In this document: piece by piece, positions 24,793-37,000 of the stretch | How the letters are laid out: each line of letters starts with the position of its first letter | How positions within the stretch are numbered: position 1 is the stretch's first letter | Source: Ectocarpus siliculosus | Lineage: Eukaryota > Sar > Phaeophyceae > Ectocarpales > Ectocarpaceae | Direction of reading: 5' to 3' | DNA: 64,000 bases | Assembly (NCBI GenBank): GCA_000310025.1 | Contig: FN649743.1 | Span: forward strand, 2,532,658-2,596,657 | Notes under the pieces: model-generated | What the model saw: only the letters and a program-made list of their open reading frames with translations | The model's database searches: none | What the model was told of the DNA's origin: nothing | Program-made: the position numbers and the translations under genes

Positions 24793-26684
24793 ATGATCTC
24801 AACACCAAACTTGAAACCAATACATCTTGGCGCATCGCCATCACCCGTCGTCACGGAAAAGGGGCTGTCTTGGCCGTTCGAGGAGGCCATGGACATGGAA
24901 GCCTTTCGGGCCTACTTCCTCTCCCACGCCGCGTTCGTCGTGCGCGCCGTGCCCTCCTCCCCCCCCATAGAACCACCGCTTACCGCCGCCGGTGCACCGT
25001 CGAGCGGGGGCGGTGCGAGGGTTTGTACTGCGGGTGACAGCAGCCGCGACACGGTAGGTCGCGAAGGCGGGGGAGGGGACGGGGCGGCCTGCGGAGAAGA
25101 AGGGGCCCCGTGTTCTCCGGGTGGGGTGGCGGGAGACGCGGCAGGCCCAACGGGCCACTCGGAGGTCCGGTCGTCGGAAGGGCTGATGAGTCCGCCGGGA
25201 GAGCTGGCCTCTTCGTGTCCTCCGGAACGGTCAGTTCGTTCGTCGGGCGCAGCGACCGGGTGTTCGCCAGAGGACCGAGCCGTGGCGGCAGCGGCTACAA
25301 CGGCGGCAGCAGTGGCCGCAACAATCGGTAGCGACGAGGCGAGGAACGCTGGGTCGACCGCGGTGGAGGAGGAAGAGGATAACGAACGGGACGCCGGTAT
25401 GAAGGTGTGGGGAGCGTTCTACATCAAGCCCAACTTTCCGGGAAGGTGCTCGCACGTCTGCAACGGGGGCTTCATCACGGACCCGCGCAGGAGGCAGAGG
25501 GGGGTGGCGAGGCTGATGGGACACGCGTTCTTGCGGTTCGCGAAGGACCTGGGCTACCGGGCGAGCTACTTCAACTTGGTGAGGAGCATTGCGTGACGTG
25601 CTGGAATAGGACGGTTCGCGGCGTCTATTGTCGCAGGCGAAGTGTTTGCCACCGCCACCCCGGGAACGTTTGTAGAATTGGGCCGTGAGGTTCTTCCCAA
25701 GTTTTGTGTGTTGACCCCCGAAATGGTGTGCAAGTTTGTTTGTGCTGGGTATGTAGGGCAGAAGCGGTGTTGGGGGGCGGGGGTATTCGACTTGTTTTAC
25801 AGCCTACGAACATCTTCCCTCCCTGCAGATGTTGCAGCGGTTTTTACGGTAGCGACCTCTCGTCTCGGATGTGTCGTATCGCGTTGTACGAATGAATCAG
25901 CGATCTGTTTATGATGAATCTAGCCCCGCCTGTCACGAATGCGCCTTTCGTCGAAGCCCGAGGAAACCCTAGCCCAGCCGGACAGCGATCACACGTGCTT
26001 CATATTGACGCCGAGGTTCCGCGATGTCACCACTTAGGTTTGGCGCAAGCCGTCGAGAACGTCGTCGCTAACACACGCAGCGACGACGCCCGTCTCTCGC
26101 AAAGTGTTCCAGTAACTGTGTGTCAAACGATATTTTCATATCCACGACAACGCGCAATGAAAGAATATCTTGTTCGGTATCAACAGCCGTGGCCTTTCTG
26201 TAACCACTAAATAGCACAACACGAATTTCAGGTGTTTCGCAGCAACGAGGCGTCTCTTCGGCTCTGGCGAGGCCTTGGCTTCACGGAGCTGGCCGTGGTG
26301 CCCAAGGCGGCCCGCCTCAAGGGCATCGACGGATTGGTAAAAACGAAAATGAATTTTGCTGCCTAACACTGTTTTTTCGAGCTATGTCCGTGTGTCACTA
26401 TTTCATTGTTGCAATATCCTCTTTTTAGTTGATATCGATCAACAGTGCACGACATTGACGTTTGCCGCCTTTTTTGTCTGTGCAAGGCCGATTTCGTCAC
26501 CACAGACTTGTGCCGTCGCCGCAGAATGTCCGAAAGATCGCCTCAAATGTTCCATTCATCGCAGACACGTTTCGGCACCCTTGCAACCCCTGGGTCGTTA
26601 CAGGTCGACGCGATCCAATTCCACTACGACTTGGACAACCTACGGCATGAGGACCTCCCTCAAGACCTGCGCGAATCTCCCTAG
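24793..26684 (+). CDS. GNAT-family N-acetyltransferase, resembling fungal Mpr1/Ppr1
   Basis: Three phase-0 exons, 24793-25578, 26232-26336 and 26604-26684, give 323 residues. The C-terminal half is a GNAT fold. GAFYIKPNFPGR begins at residue 207, followed by CNGGFITDP, the acetyl-CoA pyrophosphate-binding motif R-x-x-G-x-A in RRRQRGVARLMG, then SYFNLVFRSNEASLRLWRGL and GFTELAVVPKAARLKG. The order closely follows the fungal Mpr1/Ppr1 group (acetylation of azetidine-2-carboxylate and proline-pathway intermediates). The actual substrate here is unknown. The N-terminal part has a short conserved-looking segment (EKGLSWPFEEAMDMEAFRAY), then about 140 residues rich in Gly, Ala, Ser and Glu that look disordered and interrupt the domain. 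The ATG at 24793 is chosen because it directly precedes the conserved-looking start; an in-frame ATG at 24637 exists. A cytosolic or mitochondrial location cannot be decided. Confidence 0.82.
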
Positions 26685-29600
26685 GTCGGCTTTCCTCTAT
26701 TGCCGTCGATGAGGAGGAATTATCAGGGTTCTGGACTCCGAAGCTTTCGCTGGTGCGTAGGACGGGCGACACAAGGATCGATGGCGAGCCGACTGTTTGA
26801 TCCTCCCAGCAGCTGAGGACCTGCGGCGTGGATCTCGCAGCCCAGGTATCTTCGTGTATCCATCACGCGGGAACCCTGCATCTCCTGCGGAGGCTGGCCG
26901 GCCTCCTGCACTCGACCAGGATAAGAAACCCCGACGATCTCGCCAATGGTTGGTCAGTATCTTGTTTCTTGGCGGATCAGTGGTACACTGCTGTCAAAAC
27001 CTCGGAGGCGGCTGCTGCGGTTTCGTCTTCGTTGTTCGCTCCTGCCGAGCCCCTCTCGTCCTTCCATGACGACTTCTGCGACGTCTCAAAGCATTGCTGG
27101 GGACGGCCATGAGAACCAGGGCATTGTGTGGAACTGGGAACAGGGGAACCGGGCCTCGGCACCCAGTGTGCTAGGCTGGTGACCAGGGGTGTCCTCTCCG
27201 CGTGTGTCGTATGTCACTTGCGTGTATTTGTCCCTTTTTCGGCAGACCCGACGTCTGGTAACCCGTTCGCGCGGTCTGCTTGCGAAACCTCAGCACAACT
27301 TTGGTGTAGGATAGTAACAGGGCGGTTCGGATGTATTTACTGTATTGGGTTTCATGTGGACGTAATCGGCCGTGCGCATCATGATTGGCAAGCGCTTGAC
27401 ACCACCCTGTTTATCCATAGGCGAATGGATCCGGCGTTGATGAGCGGGGTGCATTTCATGTTCCTTTCGCAGCGCAGAGCAGCCGCCCGTTGTTATTGGT
27501 TTCGCGAGGAACGTATCTCTGGCGATCTGCGCGTGCTGCTGAAAATGCACGCAGAGCTTGTCCCAAGTCGGTATGAGCGCACGTAACTTTGTAGACTTTG
27601 TTGTGAACGCTTTTGTTTCAGGCTTCAATCCCTTCAGTCGATGTCGTCTGTTTTCATGAGTTGTTTCGCTCGGGAATGTACATGCTCTGTTGCCAGCTGC
27701 TGTGATTCTGATCTCCCTTGCTTTGTTTCATCCATGAAATCCAGGAGTCATCCATAACACCGTTTGTTCGGTTCTACTAGTGCTCTTTTTTTAGTACTAT
27801 GAATACCGTACCACCAGTTTTTCGCTGATGTCGAGGAGTGAAGACCGTAAGCAGTCTCACAGCTCTGGTAGCGATGTGGAACATGACGGCCCTCCAAGAC
27901 AAAGATCTGTGGAGCAAGAACTGGATGGAGCCCAACCTACCTAAGTGGTTGGTAGCCTTTGGCGTCGCGTCAGTCTCATCATTACCTGCTGGGATCACAT
28001 AGACCTCCCTCGATCAAGAAGAGAGACTTGTTTCTAAATCGAAGCCTCGAACAGAACCGTCGGTCGATCGCCAGGGAGCGCCAGGGGCGAAAAAGGACGT
28101 ACAGACATCCAACAACGTGCCCACATGGGTGGGGTAGGAATCGATGTTCGTATATTTAGAGTACTTGCAATATAGAACGACTCTCTTCTACTGCAGCATG
28201 GATTTGATGCGATAGCTGCATGGGTTTGATGCGGTATGCACCGTGCGGTTCGTGCCGTGTTGCGAAGGCGTTGCAAAGTGTAACCGTGGGGAATGCAGCT
28301 TGCGCGTTTGTGTGGGAAGAATAGAAGAAGTACTTCACTACCCAACCATGGCCACGTACGCGGACCACAACGAACAACAGCTGACGTACTGCTGTCAAGA
28401 TATGAGCCTCGCGCGATAGGGGAACTGCATCGAGTCTCTTTCCAGCTACGAAGATTGTTGCTTTCTTTCTTCATGTCTACGAAGATTTGCACTGCCGATG
28501 AAAACTTCGTGAATAAACGCACTCTCGGGGCAAGACGGCGCTCATCACAGGGATGGCAACCAACCCTTGGGGTAAACTCTTCATTTTTCAGGAAACGAGG
28601 GTTCGAGTGGTCATCGTACTATTCAGCACTTCGCGTTACAAGAAGATCGAGGCATCATCAAATGGCCGAAAAGGACGACAAGAAAGCGGGCGAAGAAATC
28701 GCACTCGTGCCCGGATTCAGAACATTTTCAACGAGGACGATTTCCAGGGCGGACAGCAACAGAAAGAAGGTCGGCAATTCCTTGGAGCACCAAAGCTCCT
28801 GCACCAAAATGAGCCAATGGCGTGAAGAAACAAAGCTACGTACGAAAAACCAAACAGGAACAGCGCCGCATCAAAAAAATATAATTCACCAGAAGTCGGT
28901 AATATCAACGGAAATAGACAATGCCAACGCCTCGATGAAATACTTTCTTCCACGTCCGTCCGTACTTCACTCTACAGTATGCGGGTTCTCGAGAGAGTAA
29001 AAATGCTGTCGCGAGGTCGACGACGATACCTCAGGACGCGGAACAACGGAGCAGTAGCGGTAAACGCAATGAAATAAATAAAGAATAAGCTCTCGCGGCA
29101 TATGGGCTACACGGACTTACACAAAATGTCTGACACTCAGGATTCTTGTCCCCCGTGTCCCCTCTGTTGCAACTGGCTACATTAGCACAATGTTGCATTG
29201 ATGCCTCTAGAGAAGCCATCATCAGGTCACTGTCACAAAACACAACAACATTTTTCTGTCTCCTGGTAGACTTAGGTCACTGTCACAAAACACAACCACA
29301 TTTTTCTGTCTCCTGGTAGACATATACTTGAATCCTTCAATCCTTACCAACGAGCTACACTCGATCCACGTGTACTGCTTCATTGTATTCGTCCGACAAA
29401 GATTCCCCCCCAGATTCTTACTTTCGCAGCATGCGCAAGGTTGGAGCTCAGACCACTGCTGCAGAGATTGCGAAATTTACAAGTGTCAAGGCTGGATCAA
29501 CACACACTCGAGGCCACAAAGCAACGAGAACGAGGCCGAAAGAAGCAGACGCACGGGGTAAACTCCACATCACCTAAACACGTATTCACAGCGCTTGCGT

Positions 29601-30519
29601 AATGAACCTCGGGGCTTGAAGTTGACCGGAGGAAAAGGCTCCAGAATACTTTTTCACTAAGAAAACCCAAGGCAATGTTTCCGCCTAAAAATGGACTAAG
29701 GAAAACATCAAACATACATCATATTTACGTCGAAGTAGAACACAACCAAAGGTTAAGTGTTTCTCCGTGGAGGACAGAAACACAAGAGGACCACCAAAAT
29801 TTAAAGGAAAAGACAACGCTTCACAGGACTGCAACCAACAGATGCCAAGCTGTTTGAGGCATTCAACACATGCATTACATCATACCGTAGAGCACAGGCA
29901 CGCTGAATTCACCAAAGACAATCGGACTTTGCGTCCACAGCACACGTTTTTGCCGACCCGCAACCTCGTTTTCATAGACACGCAACTAACACGAATATTT
30001 CACCGCACTCGAAGATTAAATAATATGAAGCACACAGGGCCTGCTAAATCAAGACAGGTACTTCCACGAGGAAGCAAGCGACAGTTCGCTGGCGCGCGGC
30101 GCACTGAATGATATCACGGTCGTTCAGTACCGCTCTCCACCGCCGTCACCAACGACAAAAGGCAGCACCCTTTTCAATGAAACTACCAAGCCAAACCTGC
30201 AGGGTTTCAACGCAAACCACGACGGTGGGGTGATGCTACAAGACCATATGGCAGCAGTAGCACAAAAGGTCAGAACTAGCGAGGTTCAGAAACGTCGTTC
30301 TTTGCGCCACGCTACAAAACGGTGTACAGATGCCTCCTTCCCCTCCCTCCCCGATGCTACCGGACGACGATACGACAGACCAGCAGCAAAATCGGGCGGT
30401 TCGACCAGCCCTGTACAGAAAAAAGAGGAGCAAGAGCAACCCATCTGTCAGTACGACAAAACGCATCAGCATTCACCCACACCAGGGACCTTCCCGACCG
30501 TACTTAACGTGCCATTCAC
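26685..30519. other. Stretch without a recognised gene
   Basis: Lies between the 3' ends of the convergent acetyltransferase and tyrosinase-like genes, so both 3' untranslated regions should be here. A 235-codon frame at 28293-29000 (plus) has no protein-like character. A perfect-unit 50-bp tandem duplication lies at 29224-29323. Confidence 0.45.
29224..29323. repeat. Tandem duplication, two 50-bp units
   Basis: Units 29224-29273 and 29274-29323 both begin AGGTCACTGTCACAAAACAC and end CTCCTGGTAGAC plus two bases. They differ at only two positions, so the duplication is recent. Confidence 0.93.
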
Positions 30520-33500
30520 TCAGTCAGCAGTTCTTTGACGGAGACGGGGGTATTGCTTAGCTTTCACGCCCCGACCGAAATAAATGGAAACGCCCCCGCG
30601 CGACGGAACGTTGTCTCCACCAGGAGCGTCGCACCTTGTTACCGTAGGGAGGAAGTCTCTGGAAACCTTCGTCACGATCAAAGCTGCAGCTTCGGGGGAG
30701 TCGACACACGCAGCAGGTCGAATGGGAGGCGGGGGGGTGCTGATTCCAGGAAGCACTCTGAAGAGCCTGTGAGTCACGCATGTCCTCAGAGGAGCTAGCG
30801 TCGAGGCTCACGCCCCCGCAAGTGTACCCCACGCACCTGATTACCACAACAAACGAGAATCCGAAGAACCAGCACGAGAGGTACACGAAGGGCGGGGCGG
30901 GGTGAGGAACCGTTGGACACATGTGTGTGCGCGACGGCGACAAGGCAGGCCGCGGGTGCTCAAAACAAACTGAAGCGGGTCGCGAGGGTCACGGAGGGCG
31001 CAGAAAAAAATATATAAAGGATTCTCTCCTTGCGGTACGTTCTCTGGTACACAAGAAGGAACGAATGACGATCCCAATACATAGTGGGACCAACACCCCA
31101 ACGCCCGCAATCAGCAAGCAAATCTCGGCTTTCCCTTGAACTGTGGGAGAGTAGAATAAGATTAGCTTCATCGCTTAGCCCAGTATCGACGGGGACGACC
31201 TATATAGATTGGCATGCGATTGTGGGATCCCAACTTGGAATATGATTAGAGATGCCAGGTAACGACATACGATATGACACGGGAGAGCAATAATACATCA
31301 CACTCACATCGCAGTGGGGCCACTCGAAATGGGCATACATGTACGGGATGGACATGCCGTCCGGCTTGAGCAGCTCGTACAGCATCTGGTTGGTGTAGTA
31401 CGCCTTGGGCGGTGCGATGCTGCCGCAGCCGCTGCTTCCTCCAGACGTCCCTGCCCCGGCAGCTTGTTCCTCTCCACCACTCTCTTTCGCCGCATCCCTC
31501 TCGTCTCGCATTGCTCTTCGTTGTTGGTCGTGGCCGCCCTTTCCTGTGGCCTGTCCCAGGAATAGGTCGTGGAAGGGCTGGACGTCGGCCGGGTTGTGGC
31601 CGTAGCAGAAGTGGTCATCCCTCCAGGTCTCGTCGAAACCCTCGCCGTTCACGTCTTCCAGCCTATTCAGGTGCCAAAGCCTGGGCGGGAGAAAAGGGGG
31701 CAAGCGGGGAAAGGTCGGGGGCGGAGGGCAGGAAGTCATTGACGTGCGCGTCCCTCGCGATTTTTCTGAGAAGATGAGATACGACGCTTCACGACATCCT
31801 CACGAAGTACCCGATTTGGGGGTTCACGCATCATGTTCTACGTCACAGGAGGAGGATAAGATGTACCACTGCACGAGGTATTGCAGGAACTCAAGAGAGT
31901 GGAAACATTTATGGCTTCTGACGAAAACAAAGTCTTGCCATACCCACCACACTTGCCATTTCCAGGCCCAACAACGCCTTCTTGAACAGTCGAAAATACA
32001 TGCTATGAGCACAGGAATCAAACAAAATGTTAAACCACCTACAGCGGCGTGAACACGCGTTTGAAAGAGAAAAGGAGCTCGAGGTTACATCGACGCGACT
32101 CGTGTGCATACCTGTCCATTGTCGGGTGCAACACCCAGAACGTGACGTCATTCGTGCTCGTCCCTTCGTAGTGGCTGCCTATGCGCATCGGGGTGCTGAG
32201 CAGCCGGAGCATCTCGGTGAAGATGCCCTTCGTCTCGTCAGCCGTGTAGCCCGGGATTCGGTCGTGCGCGTGACCCTGCACGTTGCCGTGCGAAGGCACG
32301 GGGAACAGCCATGGGAAATAAAAGGTCAAGCATAATCAAGATGTAATTCAGACCTTTGCCCTTGTCGTCGCCGGTTTAGAACAATTCCAGAGGGGGGGGT
32401 CTTGCTAGTGCGAGGCGACTCCGCGGCTACAGGACAAACGGCGCAGAAGACAAAGGGATGTGTGCATGTGCCCCGGACGGTGCGCGCGTCGGTCGTGCTG
32501 CCTGAGTGCTTGTGTTTCGGCGGCTATCGAGCCCAGCCTTCCCCTCACCCACGTGCAAACCACCACTCTCGGGGTCCCATGCCCGACCGCAAATGAAACG
32601 AACGAATGAAGACACAGAAACCATACCTGTTCGTCCGTGAGGTTGTCGACGAGCTTCAGGTCCTCGTCGTAGAAGAACGCACCGGCCGCGTCGGAAAGCA
32701 CGCCGGAACTCTCCAACACCTGACAAAACATTGACAAACGTTGTTGTTTCCTGTCGGGGCCTGCCACGCGCGACCCTGAGCAGTGTGGAGCACCTGTGAT
32801 GGCTCGTCTGTGAAGAAACTTTACACTACATTCCACACCAACGCACGTAAATGTACAAAAAAGCGCAAAATCCTGTAGTACGGAGTGTGTCTGTGGCAAA
32901 GTTGGAGGAAAGACAAAGCATTGAAACTCCAACATCTTCTGGAGCAAGCGTGATGCCTGACCAGTTTCTAACACCGCGAAAGCCCGACCCAGAGCTTCTC
33001 TACAGAGTGACGAGGAAAGTGTGTAAGAAGAATGAAGATTCAGCGCCCTGGTGCGGCTTTGCTGGCCCCCGCAGATGTGGGACGTGTGGAGACGTGCTCA
33101 ACAATCTCGACGGTGCCGTGCTTGATCGCGGGTAAAGTGCTTGTTGTGCTAACTTGCAGAGCCAGTCGCATCGGGAAGGTCAGGCCAACATATTGGGTTT
33201 TCTGTTCCTCTTCGTTTCGTGCGATCAAACGGGCAACAAACAGCCGTTGGCTCGGACTCGAACAACCGTGTAAGTGCGCTAGAGGTGGCGAAACGTAAGA
33301 ATTGTGTTCGCAATCCGAACAGAACACCGAGCCTGAAAAAAACGCGAATGCCGTACTCTCCGGGCTCGACCTTCCTGCCGCGAATACAAGAGCACTGTTG
33401 ACGAACTCAGGGAGGCCCGAGCGCTTACCTCTGATGGTGTTTGCCCCGCCACCGCTTCGGCGCTGAGGGTGCACCTGCAGTCCGCCCACGAGACGCTGAA

Positions 33501-34026
33501 GTCGCACGTCGTCTCGCACTGCAGGTACTCCGTTCTCCAAAGATATTTCATCAGTGGCTGGGATTGGTGAAGACAGGGACGGGAAATAAATACCGAGGGG
33601 AGGCGGAAGTGGCGGGCGGCGGACGTTCATGCCTCAGGACCTTTAACACAAGGGGAGCGCTTCAGAAAGCAGCACTTTGATAGTTGGTTTGACGCTCCTG
33701 TGAGCTCGGGTCGATGATACGTGACAAGCGGTGAGGAGGGGTGGCGACGGGAAAACGTTTTACCTCAAACTGCACACACACGGAGGAATGCAACAAGCGT
33801 GACATGCTACCACCGCACTTTGCTTGAACAACCCAAAACTGTTGTCGGGAAATGCTGTTCGCTCTGATTGTGGCCGATTCGTCTGAGCCGGTCTCATGGC
33901 CGAATCGTTACGGACGACAGGGCAGCACCACCGCAAGAGAGAAGCGACACCAACACCGACAACCATAACAACAACAACAACAACAACAACAACAACCATA
34001 ACAACGACACCAACACCGACAACCAT

Positions 34027-34063
<37 letters not shown>

Positions 34064-37000
34064 GGTTCGCCGCGCGCAACGCGCGCAACAAGCCACGTGC
34101 TCACCACAATCGTGTGCGCGAACGGGAGGATGATCTTCTCGGTCCTGTTGTAAAAGCCGGACCAGTCCGAGGACCACGCTCCGCCGAGGAGCTCGTGGAT
34201 GTGCCCGTGTGCTCCGGCGTTCATCGACTCGGTCAGCAACATCCTGCGCAGGCGAAGGGAGCCGGCGTTGTTTGTCAGCACAGTGTTGACAGGGGAACCA
34301 TGCGTGGGCGGGAGCCACAAAGAACGCCCGAAAGTGTGTATCGAAAATGGTGCATTCTCTGGTTCCGTGGGCGAGGTCAGGGCGATGACGACGACGACAA
34401 GGACACAGGTTGCGAAAGCGAAGATCGTGAAGGCAGCACGAACACCCAAGCACCACATCGGCAGCCGCATCAGCAGCGTCAACGTATCGTCAGTTACACG
34501 AACAGCACCGGCAGCGACCGCCGCCCAGTCCACCTGCGTGATGTCGAAGAGACTCACACCGAGGGATCTCGACACAACGCCCCCGTGAACAAGCGATGAT
34601 CCGCCGGCGGTGGCTACTTCCACGCGCAGAACACGAACGTTCTCACGCCGAAGGCGGGGGGAAGGATCGGGCGAAGGAAGGTGCGTACTACAGATCGGGC
34701 CCGGAGAGAAGAAACGTCAAAATCCAGTCGAGGCTCAGTTTCTTATTTCTCGCCACCGTCGAGCATAGGTTGTGACGTCGAGGTTAGTCCAGGGTCCACC
34801 ACTGACCTGTGTTTCTCAACTAACCCTATTTCTTCTTGTTCGCAAAAGTTCGAGCCTCTGTTCCTTATCGAAATGTTTCTTAACTGCGAGTCCGCTCTGT
34901 GTTCATACTTCGCTCTTGTATTGCTGTGGCTACGGCAGCGACGGCCGCAACCCGAAGGGCTCTCACCAAGTATCCTTCCTTGCCGCGTCTCGGTACTGCT
35001 TGCACCCGGACGGCTTGCGGTTGTTCTTGTACCCGAACAGGCGGTCGTGACGCGTCAGGAAGGGCTCCGGGTGGGTGTTCCACGGGGACCGCAGCAACCC
35101 GTACGGGTTGTGCAACGTCGAATACTCGGTGGCGTTCGCCATGACGGGAACAAAACCGAAACGCCCCCTGCTAGGCGTCATCAGCACCTAAAGCGTGGTA
35201 TGCCGTTTACGGGGGAGGGGGGTACGTAGGGATTGTCTCAAAACACACTTGAAAATTGCAAGGTTTCAGTCGGAGCAACTGAACACGGAAGCGCGTTGTA
35301 GTAGAAGAAGTTCGGTTGAGAGCGGGTGGGGGGGCTAGTTTCCCGAAGTCAGGCCCTACGAGAGCATAAGAAGAATGAAGAGGGAAGGAAGACAAGAGAA
35401 GGCGGCTTTCATGTGCGGAGAGAGGCAGACGAGGCGGCCTCTCGGACTACTCGCAACAGAGTTTGGGTTGAGCTGGGGTGAACGGCATGATGTTTGCGGA
35501 AGACATTTAACGGGGTTCGGGAAAGGAAAATGTGTCCGGCCTGTGGCCTGATACGCTGGCGTCAATGCGTCAAACCTACACCATGGTCTTTTCCCCCCTC
35601 ACGTTGCGAGGAGACGCCTTGCCAAACCAATCGTCCGAGAAGACGCTGCTCGTTCGGAAGTCTCTCCAGTCGTATAGCATGCCCTCGATGGTGAAGTCCC
35701 AGTAGGGGAGCGCGATCGACGGGCTGACGGACTGCAAGGCCTGCTCGTACATGAGAGAGAGGGCGATGTGGGACGTGACAAAACCAGCCCCGTCGTGCCA
35801 GTGGTCGCAGTCCTTGTGCCCGCCTGAGTAGGCCGGAGTATTTTAAACGGCGGGCGGATGGGAGGGTTGGTGAATCGTAGTTTGGTATTTTCTCTCTAAC
35901 GGGGTGGGGAGGGAGGACGGTCACCACGTCCCATGTGCGGTTAAACCGGCGGTTGCCCTTGACGTTGCCCTTGCCGTAACCCTAGAAACATTCCCACGTC
36001 CGAGAGTTGATAAAGTATTCCGACGCGTTACAGCCCGACCAAATAACGCTAATCTAGGGGTCACAAATTTGGGGGCGGAGTGATCCAGTACGGTTGCAAT
36101 ATTATACGGTAGCTTACAGTAGTACTCGCAGCGTCGCACCCCCGCGAGAAGGGGCCCAGTACCACTGCAAGAGCGGGTGCAACACTCGGACCGACCGCAG
36201 AGCTAGCTCTCAAGCGTCACGGCACCACCCACCGTAGAAAAGATGCAGCCGGTTGAAGTAGTCCTTGCTGTAGTACTTGTCCCCGTAGATCTCGCGCCCG
36301 ACGGCGCTGGGCACACGCTGCAGCACCGACACCGCATTGAAGAATGTCTCCCGGTCCCGGTCCGTCAGGTCACGAATCTCCCGCCGGACGTACTTCACCG
36401 TCACCTCGAACTTGTGGGTCACGGTGGCGAGCGACCCAGAGGTTTCGGGGGAGTCGTCCTCGTGCCCTCCAGACAGGGGGCGCTGGGGGTAGGACACGGT
36501 GACGGTGCACTGTCGTCGTGTCGCGATATATGCAGAGCGAAGAAACGAAGGAAAACGTGGAGGGAGAACAATCAGAACGACAGCAGACGTGCTAAGGTCG
36601 AGGGCGTGGGTCTGTGAAAGGGGTTCACATGGTGGCCGATCAGGAAACGACGACGGAAAACACACATCTGAGGATGATGGCGAGCGGGTGGGAGACCGAG
36701 GGAGTCGACGTGCACGGCGCGGTAGGTAGATAGGAACATCGACCGGCCTTTTGGTAACGTACGTGCGTCTTTATCGGGCTGAGTCATTAACTTTCTAGGA
36801 AGAGGATCAGACAGGGCAGGTTCAAGGCGCACTAAAGTAGCGGAAGAACCGTCGTAGAAAATAGCGTGTGGAAGACCAGGCAGAACACGAACCAACCACC
36901 ATCGGCGCGCCAACACCCAACGGGTCCAGCAACAGCAGTAGAGTTTGCAATGCCCTTTTACTAAGCTGTCCACCTTGTAAGGCAGAGAACCATCACATGC

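Noticed and set aside
27128-27586. 152-codon plus-strand frame downstream of the acetyltransferase
   Set aside because: No recognisable motif and no adjoining exons; acetyltransferase ends cleanly at 26684.
28293-29000. 235-codon open frame on the plus strand
   Set aside because: Basic, low-hydrophobicity composition without domain motifs, splice-site support or codon bias; likely chance.
34067-34200. Long Val-rich or Asn-rich frames across the AAC array as coding sequence
   Set aside because: They are translations of the microsatellite; exon 8 ends at a GTGAGC donor at 34104.
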